NCBI RefSeq assembly: GCF_900240945.1
Contig: NZ_OESG01000013.1
Span: forward strand, 2,024,888-2,088,887
From: Mycobacterium sp. 3519A
Lineage (GTDB): Bacteria; Actinomycetota; Actinomycetes; Mycobacteriales; Mycobacteriaceae
Direction: 5' to 3'
Length of the DNA: 64,000 nt
The notes under the pieces were generated by a model. That model did no database searches and was not told where the DNA came from. It was given only the letters and a program-made list of their open reading frames with translations. The first letter of the stretch is position 1; each line of letters begins with the position of its first letter. The translations under genes were made by a program, and so were the position numbers. This document shows positions 25,262 to 33,125 of the stretch, piece after piece.

Positions 25262-25896
25262 GTCGCCTCGACCACCTTGCTGCGGCGCTCGAGACGTTCG
25301 AAGAACTCGTCGACATATCTGCGCGCATCTTGTCCGCCGTCGACCCCCCGCCACAGCATCCGTAGTGTGCCGACGAATTCGTAGCAGGCGTCGATCGGCA
25401 CCAGAAAAGCCTGCGGTTCGGCGGATTCGTGTTCGGGTACCCGAACCAGCAGCGCTTCGGTGTCCTGGGCGATGGCGTCCACCCGGGGATCGGCGGTGCG
25501 AATGTCGTTCCACGCCCGCAGATCCAGTTCGGATTCGGTGGCGCCTGCCGGCCCGGGATAGAACGCCACGGTCCGGCCCAGCGTCGAGTTGTGGAAGAAG
25601 AACGCCAACCCGACCGGGATCTGCAACGCCTCCCAGGCTCGGCGGTCGAGCGCGAAATCGTCGAACGCCAGGTAGCGGTCGGGGATGGCGCGATAGCGCA
25701 ACTCGGCCGCGGTGTCGGTGAACAGCAGATAGCAGCCGCGGCAGACGCACATCAGTTGTCTGCCTTCCAGATTCACCACATGCTGATGCTCGTCGGCGAT
25801 GGCCTCGGCGCACATCTCGCACCGTTCACCGGCGGCCTGAGGCGCTCCGCGGCCGGCACGGATCCGGGCCAGCACGTCCACCACGTCGCCGTCCAT
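25258..25896 (-). CDS. DUF5947-family protein with Cys-rich N-terminus
   Basis: A 212-residue protein recalled as DUF5947. The N-terminus has five cysteines arranged C26-x2-C29 ... C50-x-C52-x2-C55 (CEMCAEAI, LMCVCRGCYLLF), a zinc-ribbon or Fe-S-like site. The remainder shows IPVGLAFFFHNSTLGRTVAFYPGPAG and CYEFVGTLRMLWRG. The start overlaps the NifU/Rieske-like gene's stop by one base (TGATG). A metal-binding protein next to the hydrogenase subunits could serve in electron transfer or in cluster insertion; which one is open. Confidence 0.75.
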   Translation of the reverse strand: MDGDVVDVLARIRAGRGAPQAAGERCEMCAEAIADEHQHVVNLEGRQLMCVCRGCYLLFTDTAAELRYRAIPDRYLAFDDFALDRRAWEALQIPVGLAFFFHNSTLGRTVAFYPGPAGATESELDLRAWNDIRTADPRVDAIAQDTEALLVRVPEHESAEPQAFLVPIDACYEFVGTLRMLWRGVDGGQDARRYVDEFFERLERRSKVVEAT

Positions 25897-26786
25897 CAGG
25901 CCACCACCTCACCGACGGCCATCGACAGCACGCCGTCGCGCACCAGCACCGGCAGCGGATCGAGATGGCAGTCGCCTCCCACGCCTGCGCCCGCGTGCAC
26001 GGCGTCGAAGGCTGCACCGCACGCCGGACAGTGCAACACCGAACCACGCAGTGGCGCGCCGGCCATCGCACCGAAGCAACTGGGACACCGGTCGCGGTAG
26101 GCGAACACGTCATCCCCGATCCGGCACGCCAGCGCGGTGACGCCGGCGACCCGGAAGCCGCCGACTTCACCGTCAGCCAGTTCGGCCAGTTCCGGGACGG
26201 GCTGCCACCGATGTCCGTTGCCGTGCACCCGGTGTAGCAGCGCCTCGGCCGGAATGACGCCCGCGGTGGGATCTGTCTCTGGTGCAACCACTTTGATCGC
26301 GGTGATCTCGGGTGCGGCGGCGCGCACTGCATCCTCGACCGCCAGTTCCAGCGTCACCGACGACGACGGACAACTCTTGCAGCTGCCCTGGAACTGAAGC
26401 CGAACCACGCCGTCCTCGACGCCGAGCAGTGACACGTCGCCGCCGTGCGACCCGAGGTAGGGCCGCACACTGTCCAGCGCGTCGGACACCCGTCGCGACA
26501 CGTCGTGCGGATGGAGACCGTGCACCAGCAGCAGGCTGGCCACCAGGTCGTCGGCCGCAAACCGGTCCGCCAGTACCGGATCCGCGGCCAACGCCACGTC
26601 CATCATCCGCTCCAGCACCGCGCCGTACAGGTCGGTGACTTCACGGACCAGTTGTTCGGCGCGTTCCCGCGCGACCGCGCCGCCCGAGGACGACGCGTCG
26701 AGCAGGGTTTGGATTCGCTCGCCCGCTGTGCGCCACTGCGCGTCGTCCTGGGAATCGGTGAGACCTGGCAGTGTCGGCGGGGCCAT
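25896..26786 (-). CDS. NifU-like / Rieske-like fusion protein
   Basis: A 296-residue protein following hhyL. Residues about 85-165 match the NifU C-terminal domain: VRPYLGSHGGDVSLLGVEDG and FQGSCKSCPSSSVTL with C136 and C139 (CxxC). Residues about 205-290 look like a Rieske ferredoxin fold, but the expected CxH ... CxxH ligands are replaced by C234-x2-C237 and C253-x2-C256 (RDRCPSCFG, LHCPACGAAFD), a rubredoxin-like set. It may carry electrons from HhyS to the quinone pool or deliver clusters. The gap to hhyL is three bases. Confidence 0.82.
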   Translation of the reverse strand: MAPPTLPGLTDSQDDAQWRTAGERIQTLLDASSSGGAVARERAEQLVREVTDLYGAVLERMMDVALAADPVLADRFAADDLVASLLLVHGLHPHDVSRRVSDALDSVRPYLGSHGGDVSLLGVEDGVVRLQFQGSCKSCPSSSVTLELAVEDAVRAAAPEITAIKVVAPETDPTAGVIPAEALLHRVHGNGHRWQPVPELAELADGEVGGFRVAGVTALACRIGDDVFAYRDRCPSCFGAMAGAPLRGSVLHCPACGAAFDAVHAGAGVGGDCHLDPLPVLVRDGVLSMAVGEVVA

Positions 26787-26789
26787 ACG

Positions 26790-28586
26790 CTATTCCCCGG
26801 TCAGCGATTGGGTGGGGGAGTGCAGCAGATCCAGTGATTTACCCTTGCCGAGGTACATGTGCACCCCGCACGGCAGACATGGATCGAAGCTGCGCACCGT
26901 GCGCATGACGTCGATGCCCTTGAAGTGCTCCCTGTCGTTCTCCTCGAAGATCGGCTGGCCCTGCACCGCATCCTCGTACGGGCCCGGAGTGCCGTAGCTG
27001 TCGCGTGGATTGGCGTTCCATGGCGTCGGGGGATACGGGTGGTAGTTCGCGATCTTGCCGTCGCGAATCACCATGTGGTGGGACAGCACGCCGCGCACCG
27101 CCTCGGTGAAGCCGCATCCGATGCCCTCGTCGGGCACCTCGAAGCGCTCCCACGTCTTGGTGCGGCCCGCGCGGATCTCGGTCAGTGCCTTCTCCGCAAA
27201 GTGCAGCGCGCACGCCGCGGCGTAGGCCTGGAAGTAGGTCCTGGCCCGGTTGCGTTCCAGTGTGTTGCTGCCGTACTGCGGCACCTTCCACTCCAACGAC
27301 ACCGGGCCTTTGAGCGCGGTCTTCGGCAGGTTGATCTGTACGCTGCTGCCGGTGGCCTTGACGTAGCCGATGTCCACCAGGCCGGCGAGCGCGGTGGCCC
27401 ACAGCCGGGCCAGCGGACCGCCGCCGGTGTCCAGCGCCAGGTGGTCCTTGCCGTCGAACCACCGCGGCGACATCACCCAGCTGTACTTGTCGTCGAAGTC
27501 ACGCTTCTGCGGGCGCGGGTTGGTGTGCTGGTTCCACGGATGGCGCCGGTCGATCGGGTTGCCGAGCGGGTCGGTCTTGACGAACATCTCCTGATCGGTC
27601 CAGTCGTCGTAGTAACTGTGGCCCAACAGGATCCGGATGCCGAGGTTGATGTCCACCAGTGAGTGGGTGTGCAGCTTGCCGTCGATGACGATGCCGGGTG
27701 TGACGAACATCGCGTCGCCCCAGCGCTCCATGTCCTTGTAGGCGAAGTTGCACACTTCAGGATCCTGGAACGAACCCCAGCAGCCCAGCAGGGTGCGCCG
27801 CAGCCCGACCTGGTCGTAGCCGGGCAGCGCTTCGTAGAAGAAGTCGAACAGGTCGTCGTGCATCGGCACGACCGACTTCATGAACTCCACATACCGCATC
27901 AGCCGGGTCATGTAGTCCGTCATCAACTGCACCGTGGCGGTGGTGCCGATGCCGCCGGGATACAGCGTCGACGGGTGGACGTGCCTTCCCTCCATGAGGC
28001 AGAACATCTCTCGCGTCCACCGGCTGACTTGCAACGCCTCCCGGTAGAACTCCCCGGTGAACGGGTTGAGCGCGCGCATGATGTCGGCGATCGTCCGGTA
28101 GCCGTGCATGTCGGCGTGCGGTGCCTGGGTGTTCTCGGCCTTGGCCAGCACACTCGGATTGGTCTCCGACACCATCTTCTCGCAGTAGTCCACGCCGACC
28201 AGATTCTCCTGGAAGATGTTGTGGTCGAACATGTATTCCGCGGCCTCACCGAGGTTGATGAGCCACTCACCGAGGTGCGGGGGTTTCACCCCGTAGGCCA
28301 TGTTCTGGCAATAGCACGAACAGGTGCAGTGGTTGTCGCCGCAGATACCGCAGATGCGGCTGGTGATGAAGTGCGCGTCGCGAGGATCCTTGCCCTTCAT
28401 GAAGATCGAATAGCCGCGGAAGATCGACGACGTGCTGTGACACTCGACGACCTCCCTGTTTTCGAAGTCGATCTTGGTGTAGATGCCAAGGCTGCCGACG
28501 ATGCGGGTGATGGGATCCCACGCCATCTCGACCAGTTGACCGGGATCGCGCTTCACATGTGACGGCTCGGGGATGGTCGTTGTCAT
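26790..28586 (-). CDS. hhyL: Group 1h [NiFe]-hydrogenase large subunit
   Basis: A 598-residue catalytic subunit of the high-affinity, oxygen-tolerant actinobacterial hydrogenase (Hhy/Hyd2 type), which oxidises H2 including at trace levels. The nickel ligands are in L1, RICGICGDNHC (C79, C82), and L2, DPCLPCGVHMYLG (C570, C573). The L2 form and the pairing with HhyS favour group 1h over group 2a. Twenty-two residues follow the L2 His, the peptide expected to be removed by the cluster's protease. L1 runs on into NHCTCSCYCQN, with four alternating cysteines. AAGAGAAC precedes the ATG. Confidence 0.96.
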   Translation of the reverse strand: MTTTIPEPSHVKRDPGQLVEMAWDPITRIVGSLGIYTKIDFENREVVECHSTSSIFRGYSIFMKGKDPRDAHFITSRICGICGDNHCTCSCYCQNMAYGVKPPHLGEWLINLGEAAEYMFDHNIFQENLVGVDYCEKMVSETNPSVLAKAENTQAPHADMHGYRTIADIMRALNPFTGEFYREALQVSRWTREMFCLMEGRHVHPSTLYPGGIGTTATVQLMTDYMTRLMRYVEFMKSVVPMHDDLFDFFYEALPGYDQVGLRRTLLGCWGSFQDPEVCNFAYKDMERWGDAMFVTPGIVIDGKLHTHSLVDINLGIRILLGHSYYDDWTDQEMFVKTDPLGNPIDRRHPWNQHTNPRPQKRDFDDKYSWVMSPRWFDGKDHLALDTGGGPLARLWATALAGLVDIGYVKATGSSVQINLPKTALKGPVSLEWKVPQYGSNTLERNRARTYFQAYAAACALHFAEKALTEIRAGRTKTWERFEVPDEGIGCGFTEAVRGVLSHHMVIRDGKIANYHPYPPTPWNANPRDSYGTPGPYEDAVQGQPIFEENDREHFKGIDVMRTVRSFDPCLPCGVHMYLGKGKSLDLLHSPTQSLTGE

Positions 28587-28645
28587 CGAAGTGTTCTCTT
28601 TCGTCTAATGAGCAGCGCTACAACGTATGTCGTAAACACGCGCGG

Positions 28646-28660
28646 CGGCCCGAAGGGCCG
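28646..28660 (-). promoter_or_regulatory. Hairpin between hhyS and hhyL
   Basis: CGGCCC, a 3-base loop and GGGCCG form a tight 6-bp GC stem four bases after the hhyS stop in the 78-base gap before hhyL. There is no T-run after it, so an RNA-stability or partial-attenuation element is more likely than a full terminator. Confidence 0.45.
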
Positions 28661-28664
28661 GCAC

Positions 28665-29720
28665 CTACCAGGTGCGGGTCGCTCCGGTTTCGAGTTTCGT
28701 GCCGCGATGCCGCCACTTCGGTTCCTTGTCCACGGTGCGCCCCGTGACCTGGCGAAGGCTGCGGATGACCGAGCCGTATAACCCCGATGCGGTGGTGGAC
28801 ACCTTGCCGCCGGGCGGCTCGTCCATGAACGGCATGAACTTGTCCGGGAAGCCGGGCATCGTGCACCCGATGCAGATGCCGCCGACGTTCGGGCAGCCGC
28901 CGATGCCGTTGATCCAGCCCCGTTTCGGCACGTTGCATTTGACGACGGGTCCCCAACAGCCCAGTTTGACAATGCATTTCGGCGATCCGTACTCGGTCGC
29001 GAAATCGCCCTGCTCGTAATAGCCTGCACGGTCGCAGCCCTCGTGCACGCTGGCGCCGAACAGCCACTTGGGCCGCAGCGCGTCGTCCAGCGGAATCATC
29101 GGCGCCTGATCGGTCGCCATGTAGAGCAGATACGTCAGCGTCTCGGCGAGATTGTCCGGATGGATCGGGCAGCCCGGCACACAGACGATCGGGATGCCTG
29201 CCTTGCTCTTCCAATCCCAGCCGAGGTAGTCGGGCACACCCATGGCGCCCGTCGGATTCCCCGCCATCGCGTGGATGCCGCCGTAGGTGGCGCAGGTGCC
29301 GACAGCGACGACCGCGGTTGCCTTCGGCGTCAACCGGTCCAGCCATTCGCTTGTCGTCATCGGCTGTCCGGTCGCGGGGTCGTTGCCGAACCCGCACCAG
29401 TAGCCCTCGTCCTTGATCTGCTCATTTGGAATGGACCCCTCGACAACGAGAACGAACGGGTCGAGTTCACCCCGGTCGGCCTTGAAAAACCATTCCAAAA
29501 AATCGTCAGCGCCCCCAGCGGGTCCGCACTCGAAATCGATCAGGGGCCAGTGGACGGCGATCTTGGGCAGCCCGGGAAGCGCGCCGAGCGCGATCTCCTC
29601 GATGCTGGGTTGGGTGGCGGCAGTCAACGCCACCGAATCACCGTCACAACTCAAGCCCGCGTTGATCCAAAGAACGTGAATCAACGCCTCTTCCGCTTTG
29701 ACTGCTGCTTCGCTTGGCAT
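28665..29720 (-). CDS. hhyS: Group 1h [NiFe]-hydrogenase small subunit
   Basis: A 351-residue Fe-S subunit that passes electrons out of HhyL. The proximal site is SCDGDS: C25 with D28 in place of the second Cys of CxxC, the 3Cys-1Asp cluster known in group 1h and linked to oxygen tolerance. Further ligands: GTCATYGG, VPGCPIHPD, HEGCDRAGYYEQ, SPKCIVKLGCWGP, CNVPKRGW, GGCPNVGGICIGCTMPG. No Tat signal is present, so the enzyme stays on the cytoplasmic side. ATG 29720 (MPSEAAVK) was chosen; a longer frame to 29771 lacks family similarity. Confidence 0.95.
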   Translation of the reverse strand: MPSEAAVKAEEALIHVLWINAGLSCDGDSVALTAATQPSIEEIALGALPGLPKIAVHWPLIDFECGPAGGADDFLEWFFKADRGELDPFVLVVEGSIPNEQIKDEGYWCGFGNDPATGQPMTTSEWLDRLTPKATAVVAVGTCATYGGIHAMAGNPTGAMGVPDYLGWDWKSKAGIPIVCVPGCPIHPDNLAETLTYLLYMATDQAPMIPLDDALRPKWLFGASVHEGCDRAGYYEQGDFATEYGSPKCIVKLGCWGPVVKCNVPKRGWINGIGGCPNVGGICIGCTMPGFPDKFMPFMDEPPGGKVSTTASGLYGSVIRSLRQVTGRTVDKEPKWRHRGTKLETGATRTW

Positions 29721-29801
29721 GCGTAACAGCTTTCTCGGGGCCGGGGCTGGCGGCTCCCGTAGCAGGAACAAGCGGCGCCGATTTCTTCAGCACCAAACCT
29801 G

Positions 29802-29830
29802 GGTTTACTCCCGGCCGAATGTCTTGTCAA
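29802..29830 (-). promoter_or_regulatory. Candidate promoter for hhyS-hhyL
   Basis: On the minus strand a consensus TTGACA (29825-29830) is followed after 17 bases by TAAACC (29802-29807), 81 bases before hhyS. It lies in the 125-base gap between hypB and hhyS, the only sizeable gap in the upstream half of the cluster, so the structural genes may be transcribed apart from hypAB. Confidence 0.45.
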
Positions 29831-29845
29831 CGGGTCTTAGGGACA

Positions 29846-30595
29846 TTAGACGTTGTTTGCCAGAACCCCGATTTCCGTGCGGATCCAGTCGTACCATGCG
29901 TCCAGTCCCTCGCCGCTCGTCGCGGAAACCGGCAAGATTTCCACGCACGGGTTCACAGACCGCGCGAAACCGAAACACGTTTCAAGATCAAAGTTTACGT
30001 ACGGAACAAGATCGATCTTGTTGATCAGCACCAGTCCCGCGGCGGCGAACATGTGCGGGTACTTCAACGGCTTGTCGTGACCTTCGGTCACCGAGATCAC
30101 CACGACTTTGCTGCGCTCACCGAGATCGAACAGCGCCGGGCACACCAGATTGCCGACGTTCTCGATGAAGAGCAACGACTGCGGGTCGGGTTTCAAGGCG
30201 TGAAGTGCGCGGTGAACCATGTCGGCGTCGAGGTGACAGCCAGCGCCGGTGTTCACTTGGACGGCGCGCGCGCCCGCGGCCCGAATTCGCTCGGCGTCGA
30301 GCAGCGTTTCCTGGTCGCCCTCGATGACGGCGACGGGATGGTTGCCGCCAAGCTCGCGAACGGTGCGTTCGAGCAGTGTGGTCTTGCCTGCGCCCGGTGA
30401 ACTCGTCACGTTCAGCGCGAGGATCGCCCGTTCGGCCAACCACTGCCGGTTGTGTTCGGCGATCTCATCGTTTCGTGCGAGCACCTTCTGCTCGAGCGTG
30501 ATGGTCTCGGTGTGAGGAACGTGGTCGTGCGGGTGCGGGTCGCCGGCGACCGTGACGGTCGCACCGTCGTCGCCGCACCCGCATGTCGCGCACAT
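29846..30595 (-). CDS. hypB: Nickel-insertion GTPase HypB
   Basis: A 249-residue GTPase for nickel delivery to the hydrogenase large subunit. The N-terminus MCATCGCGD is the CxxCGC high-affinity metal site, followed by a short His segment (DPHPHDHVPH) rather than a long His-rich store. The GTPase motifs are VTSSPGAGKTTLLE (P-loop), EGDQET, FIENVGNLVCPALFDLGE and NKIDLVPYV. It starts one base after the hypA stop, so hypA and hypB are made together. Confidence 0.96.
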   Translation of the reverse strand: MCATCGCGDDGATVTVAGDPHPHDHVPHTETITLEQKVLARNDEIAEHNRQWLAERAILALNVTSSPGAGKTTLLERTVRELGGNHPVAVIEGDQETLLDAERIRAAGARAVQVNTGAGCHLDADMVHRALHALKPDPQSLLFIENVGNLVCPALFDLGERSKVVVISVTEGHDKPLKYPHMFAAAGLVLINKIDLVPYVNFDLETCFGFARSVNPCVEILPVSATSGEGLDAWYDWIRTEIGVLANNV

Positions 30596-30596
30596 G

Positions 30597-30926
30597 TCAG
30601 CTCACTTCCATCGACAGGATTCTCAGGTCTCGTCCCGCGAGCACCTCGACATCAGCGCTGCCGCAAGGGCACAACAGGATCAGGTCCGGTAGTTCGAACG
30701 TCTGACCGCAGGTGCGACAGCGAGCGGCGCCGGGCTGGACGGCGAGGTCGAGGCGGGCGCCGTCGGCGACGGTGCCTTCGGTGGCGAGGTCGAAACAGAA
30801 CCGCATCGCGTCGGGCACAACCGCGCACAGGGCGCCGACTTCGACCTTGACGCTGTGCACATGGCGACCCGCGGCGTGCTCACACACCGCGTCGACGACA
30901 CTCTGCGTGATCGCCATCTCGTGCAT
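30597..30926 (-). CDS. hypA: Nickel metallochaperone HypA
   Basis: A 109-residue HypA. MHEMAITQSVVDAV holds the N-terminal nickel-binding Met-His-Glu, and the zinc site is built by CRTCGQTF and LLCPCGSAD (CxxC ... CxC variant). It works with HypB to load nickel. It is the first gene of the cluster on the minus strand; a TATCGT hexamer (30953-30958) about 26 bases upstream could be its -10 element, without a clear -35. Confidence 0.94.
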   Translation of the reverse strand: MHEMAITQSVVDAVCEHAAGRHVHSVKVEVGALCAVVPDAMRFCFDLATEGTVADGARLDLAVQPGAARCRTCGQTFELPDLILLCPCGSADVEVLAGRDLRILSMEVS

Positions 30927-30952
30927 GTCGGTCCGTTCTGGCCGGATGACTC

Positions 30953-30958
30953 ACGATA
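30953..30958 (-). promoter_or_regulatory. Possible -10 element for hypA-hypB
   Basis: TATCGT on the minus strand fits TANNNT in the 65-base gap between the hydrolase stop and hypA. The -35 is not recognisable. Confidence 0.3.
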
Positions 30959-30991
30959 GGACTCGTGTCGGGGACGGGTCCAGCGATCCGG

Positions 30992-31882
30992 TCAAGCCGT
31001 GACTTCTGCGAACACCCGCTGGAGGAATTCGACTTGATCCGCCTTGGCTTTCGGATCGTGGTAGATCGCGAAGTGTCCGTAGGGGTAGCGGCGCAATTCA
31101 CCGCGGGGCGCCCGGTGCGCCGCCTTGATCGTCGACCCCGGCGGTGTGGTGGTGTCGTCTTCGCAGACGCAGACCAGCAGTGGCATCGCCAGTCGCGCGG
31201 TGCCGCGCCCGGGCCGGTAGAACGGGAATCGCAGCATCAACCGGGCAGCGAACTCGTTGCGCCACAGTGAATTCGGCGGCACGATCGCTTCGAAGCCGGG
31301 TTTGGCGTCGGGCTCGGTCATCGCTGCGAAGGTGCCGGGCGCCCCGCCTGCGGGCACCAGGAGGGGCGGGGGGCCGCGCCATGCCCGCCACTGGTCTCGC
31401 AGCCCGAGAAGCAGGAGACGGGCGCTGGTTTTCGGTGGCACTTTCATCATGGCGGGGGTGGGATCGGGGAACGGCGCCCGGGCGATCACCGCCCCGACAC
31501 GGGGGTCGCCTGCCGCGACGGCCAGCACATGACCGCCGCTGAACGACGAACCCCACAACACGATTCTGTCGGGGTCGACGCCGTCGAGTCGGCGGGCCCA
31601 GGCCACGACCGCGCGGTAGTCGTCGTGCTGGCGGCCGATGTCGAGCAGTTGGCGCGGTTCGCCGGTCGACGCGCCGAAGTGCCGGTAGTCGAACACGACG
31701 ACGGCGAACCCGGCATCGCGGAACGCCTCGGCGTAGGCGGGCAGTCCGTCGTCGCGGGTGGCGGAGAACCCGTGTGCCATCACGACGCAGGGCACGGCGC
31801 CGTCGGTGGCCTCGGGCCGGTAGAGATAGGCGGCGATCTGCTCGCCGCGGTAGGGGATGCGGACGTCAGCTGGTGCGGGCAT
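30992..31882 (-). CDS. Alpha/beta hydrolase
   Basis: A 296-residue alpha/beta hydrolase of the dienelactone/peptidase-like class. Oxyanion loop VVMAHGFSATRDDG, nucleophile elbow LWGSSFSGGHVLAVA (Ser at G-S-S-F-S), acid CEDDTTTPPG and catalytic His in YPYGHFAIYHD, giving a complete triad. Substrate unknown. It lies between the hydrogenase cluster and recA and is divergent from recA with 190 bases between starts. The ATG at 31882 starts MPAPADVRIPYRGEQIAAYLY, the usual start of the fold. Confidence 0.85.
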   Translation of the reverse strand: MPAPADVRIPYRGEQIAAYLYRPEATDGAVPCVVMAHGFSATRDDGLPAYAEAFRDAGFAVVVFDYRHFGASTGEPRQLLDIGRQHDDYRAVVAWARRLDGVDPDRIVLWGSSFSGGHVLAVAAGDPRVGAVIARAPFPDPTPAMMKVPPKTSARLLLLGLRDQWRAWRGPPPLLVPAGGAPGTFAAMTEPDAKPGFEAIVPPNSLWRNEFAARLMLRFPFYRPGRGTARLAMPLLVCVCEDDTTTPPGSTIKAAHRAPRGELRRYPYGHFAIYHDPKAKADQVEFLQRVFAEVTA

Positions 31883-31930
31883 AAGGGCGAATCTATCCCC
31901 GCGGCGGTCCGTACGGCGTGTCTTCTTGAA

Positions 31931-31946
31931 TCGAACAGGTGTTCGT
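31931..31946 (+). promoter_or_regulatory. LexA (SOS) box of recA
   Basis: TCGAACAGGTGTTCGT matches the mycobacterial SOS consensus TCGAAC-N4-GTTCGA at 11 of 12 fixed positions. A TTGAAT (31926-31931), 16 bases, TACTGT (31948-31953) promoter overlaps it, so LexA would block RNA polymerase directly. Confidence 0.85.
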
Positions 31947-31990
31947 CTACTGTGAGCAGTGTTCGACGGCTAGATGCTGGTCAGGCCGAC

Positions 31991-32013
31991 TTGTCGGTGG
32001 CGGCCTCTAGCGT
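31991..32013 (+). promoter_or_regulatory. RecA/LexA-independent DNA-damage promoter of recA (PafBC type)
   Basis: TTGTCGGTG, eight bases, TAGCGT fits the RecA-NDp consensus TTGTCRGTG-N8-TAnnnT exactly. In mycobacteria this motif is read by PafBC. It is the downstream of two recA promoters, about 60 bases before the start codon. Confidence 0.8.
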
Positions 32014-32072
32014 CACGGCCAACTGATCGACCACCGATCAACCGAACAGCTGACTAGGACGGAGAGCACCCC

Positions 32073-33125
32073 ATGGCGCAGGCACCGGATCGCGAGAAAG
32101 CCCTCGAACTGGCACTCGCACAAATTGAGAAGAACCACGGCAAGGGCTCGGTGATGCGGCTCGGCGAGGAGGTGCGTCAGCCGATCTCCGTCATCCCCAC
32201 CGGGTCGATCGCCCTGGACGTGGCGCTCGGCATCGGCGGGCTGCCGCGCGGCCGGGTCGTCGAGATCTACGGCCCGGAATCCTCCGGTAAGACCACCGTC
32301 GCGCTGCACGCGGTGGCCAACGCACAGGCCGCGGGCGGCATCGCGGCGTTTATCGACGCCGAGCACGCGCTGGATCCGGAGTACGCCAAGAAGCTCGGGG
32401 TGGACACCGATTCGCTGCTGGTGTCCCAACCGGACACCGGGGAGCAGGCGCTGGAGATCGCCGACATGCTGATCCGGTCCGGCGCAATCGACATCCTGGT
32501 CATCGACTCGGTGGCCGCGCTGGTGCCGCGCGCGGAAATCGAGGGTGAGATGGGCGACAGCCACGTCGGTCTGCAGGCCAGGTTGATGAGCCAGGCGCTG
32601 CGGAAGATGACTGGCGCGCTGAACAATGCGGGCACCACCGCCATCTTCATCAACCAGCTCCGCGAGAAGATCGGCGTGATGTTCGGAAGTCCTGAAACGA
32701 CAACGGGCGGAAAGGCTTTGAAGTTCTACGCCTCCGTCCGGCTGGACGTCAGGCGAATCGAGACGCTGAAGGACGGCACCGACGCGGTCGGTAACCGCAC
32801 CCGCGTCAAGGTCGTCAAGAACAAGGTGTCGCCGCCGTTCAAGCAGGCCGAGTTCGACATCCTCTACGGCAAGGGCATCAGCAAGGAAGGCTCGCTCATC
32901 GACATGGGTGTCGAGCACGGCTTCATCCGCAAGTCCGGCTCCTGGTTCACCTATGAGGGCGAGCAGTTGGGCCAGGGCAAGGAGAACGCCCGCAACTTCT
33001 TGCTGGAGAACGTCGACGTGGCCAACGAGATCGAGAAGAAGATCAAGGAAAAGCTCGGCATCGGTGCCGACGTGACAGCCACCCCGACCGGCGATGACGT
33101 CCTGCCCGCCCCAGTCGACTTCTGA
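32073..33125 (+). CDS. recA: Recombinase RecA
   Basis: A 350-residue RecA: strand exchange and LexA co-protease. Walker [10 protein letters not shown] (about residues 66-74), Walker B VIDSVAAL, the L2 loop region [20 protein letters not shown], and a Glu/Lys-rich C-terminus ending LPAPVDF. No intein interrupts it, unlike M. tuberculosis. It is preceded by an SOS box and a PafBC-type promoter. GGACGGAGAGC lies before the ATG. recX starts 32 bases before its stop. Confidence 0.98.
   Translation: MAQAPDREKALELALAQIEKNHGKGSVMRLGEEVRQPISVIPTGSIALDVALGIGGLPRGRVVEIYGPESSGKTTVALHAVANAQAAGGIAAFIDAEHALDPEYAKKLGVDTDSLLVSQPDTGEQALEIADMLIRSGAIDILVIDSVAALVPRAEIEGEMGDSHVGLQARLMSQALRKMTGALNNAGTTAIFINQLREKIGVMFGSPETTTGGKALKFYASVRLDVRRIETLKDGTDAVGNRTRVKVVKNKVSPPFKQAEFDILYGKGISKEGSLIDMGVEHGFIRKSGSWFTYEGEQLGQGKENARNFLLENVDVANEIEKKIKEKLGIGADVTATPTGDDVLPAPVDF

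Noticed and set aside
26790..29720. Group 2a (Huc) assignment for the hydrogenase
   Set aside because: The L2 motif DPCLPCGVHMYLG, the L1 RICGICGDNH and the CxxD proximal site of the small subunit fit group 1h. Huc-type large subunits have other L1/L2 forms.
13810..31882. Mobile element carrying the hydrogenase block
   Set aside because: No integrase, transposase, tRNA or flanking repeat is visible at either border, and base composition looks like the neighbours.
31951..31966. Second SOS box just after the first at recA
   Set aside because: Only the right half GTTCGA is present; the left half (TGTGAG) matches at two of six positions.
32073..33125. Intein in recA
   Set aside because: The reading frame is a standard 350-residue RecA with uninterrupted Walker A and B regions.
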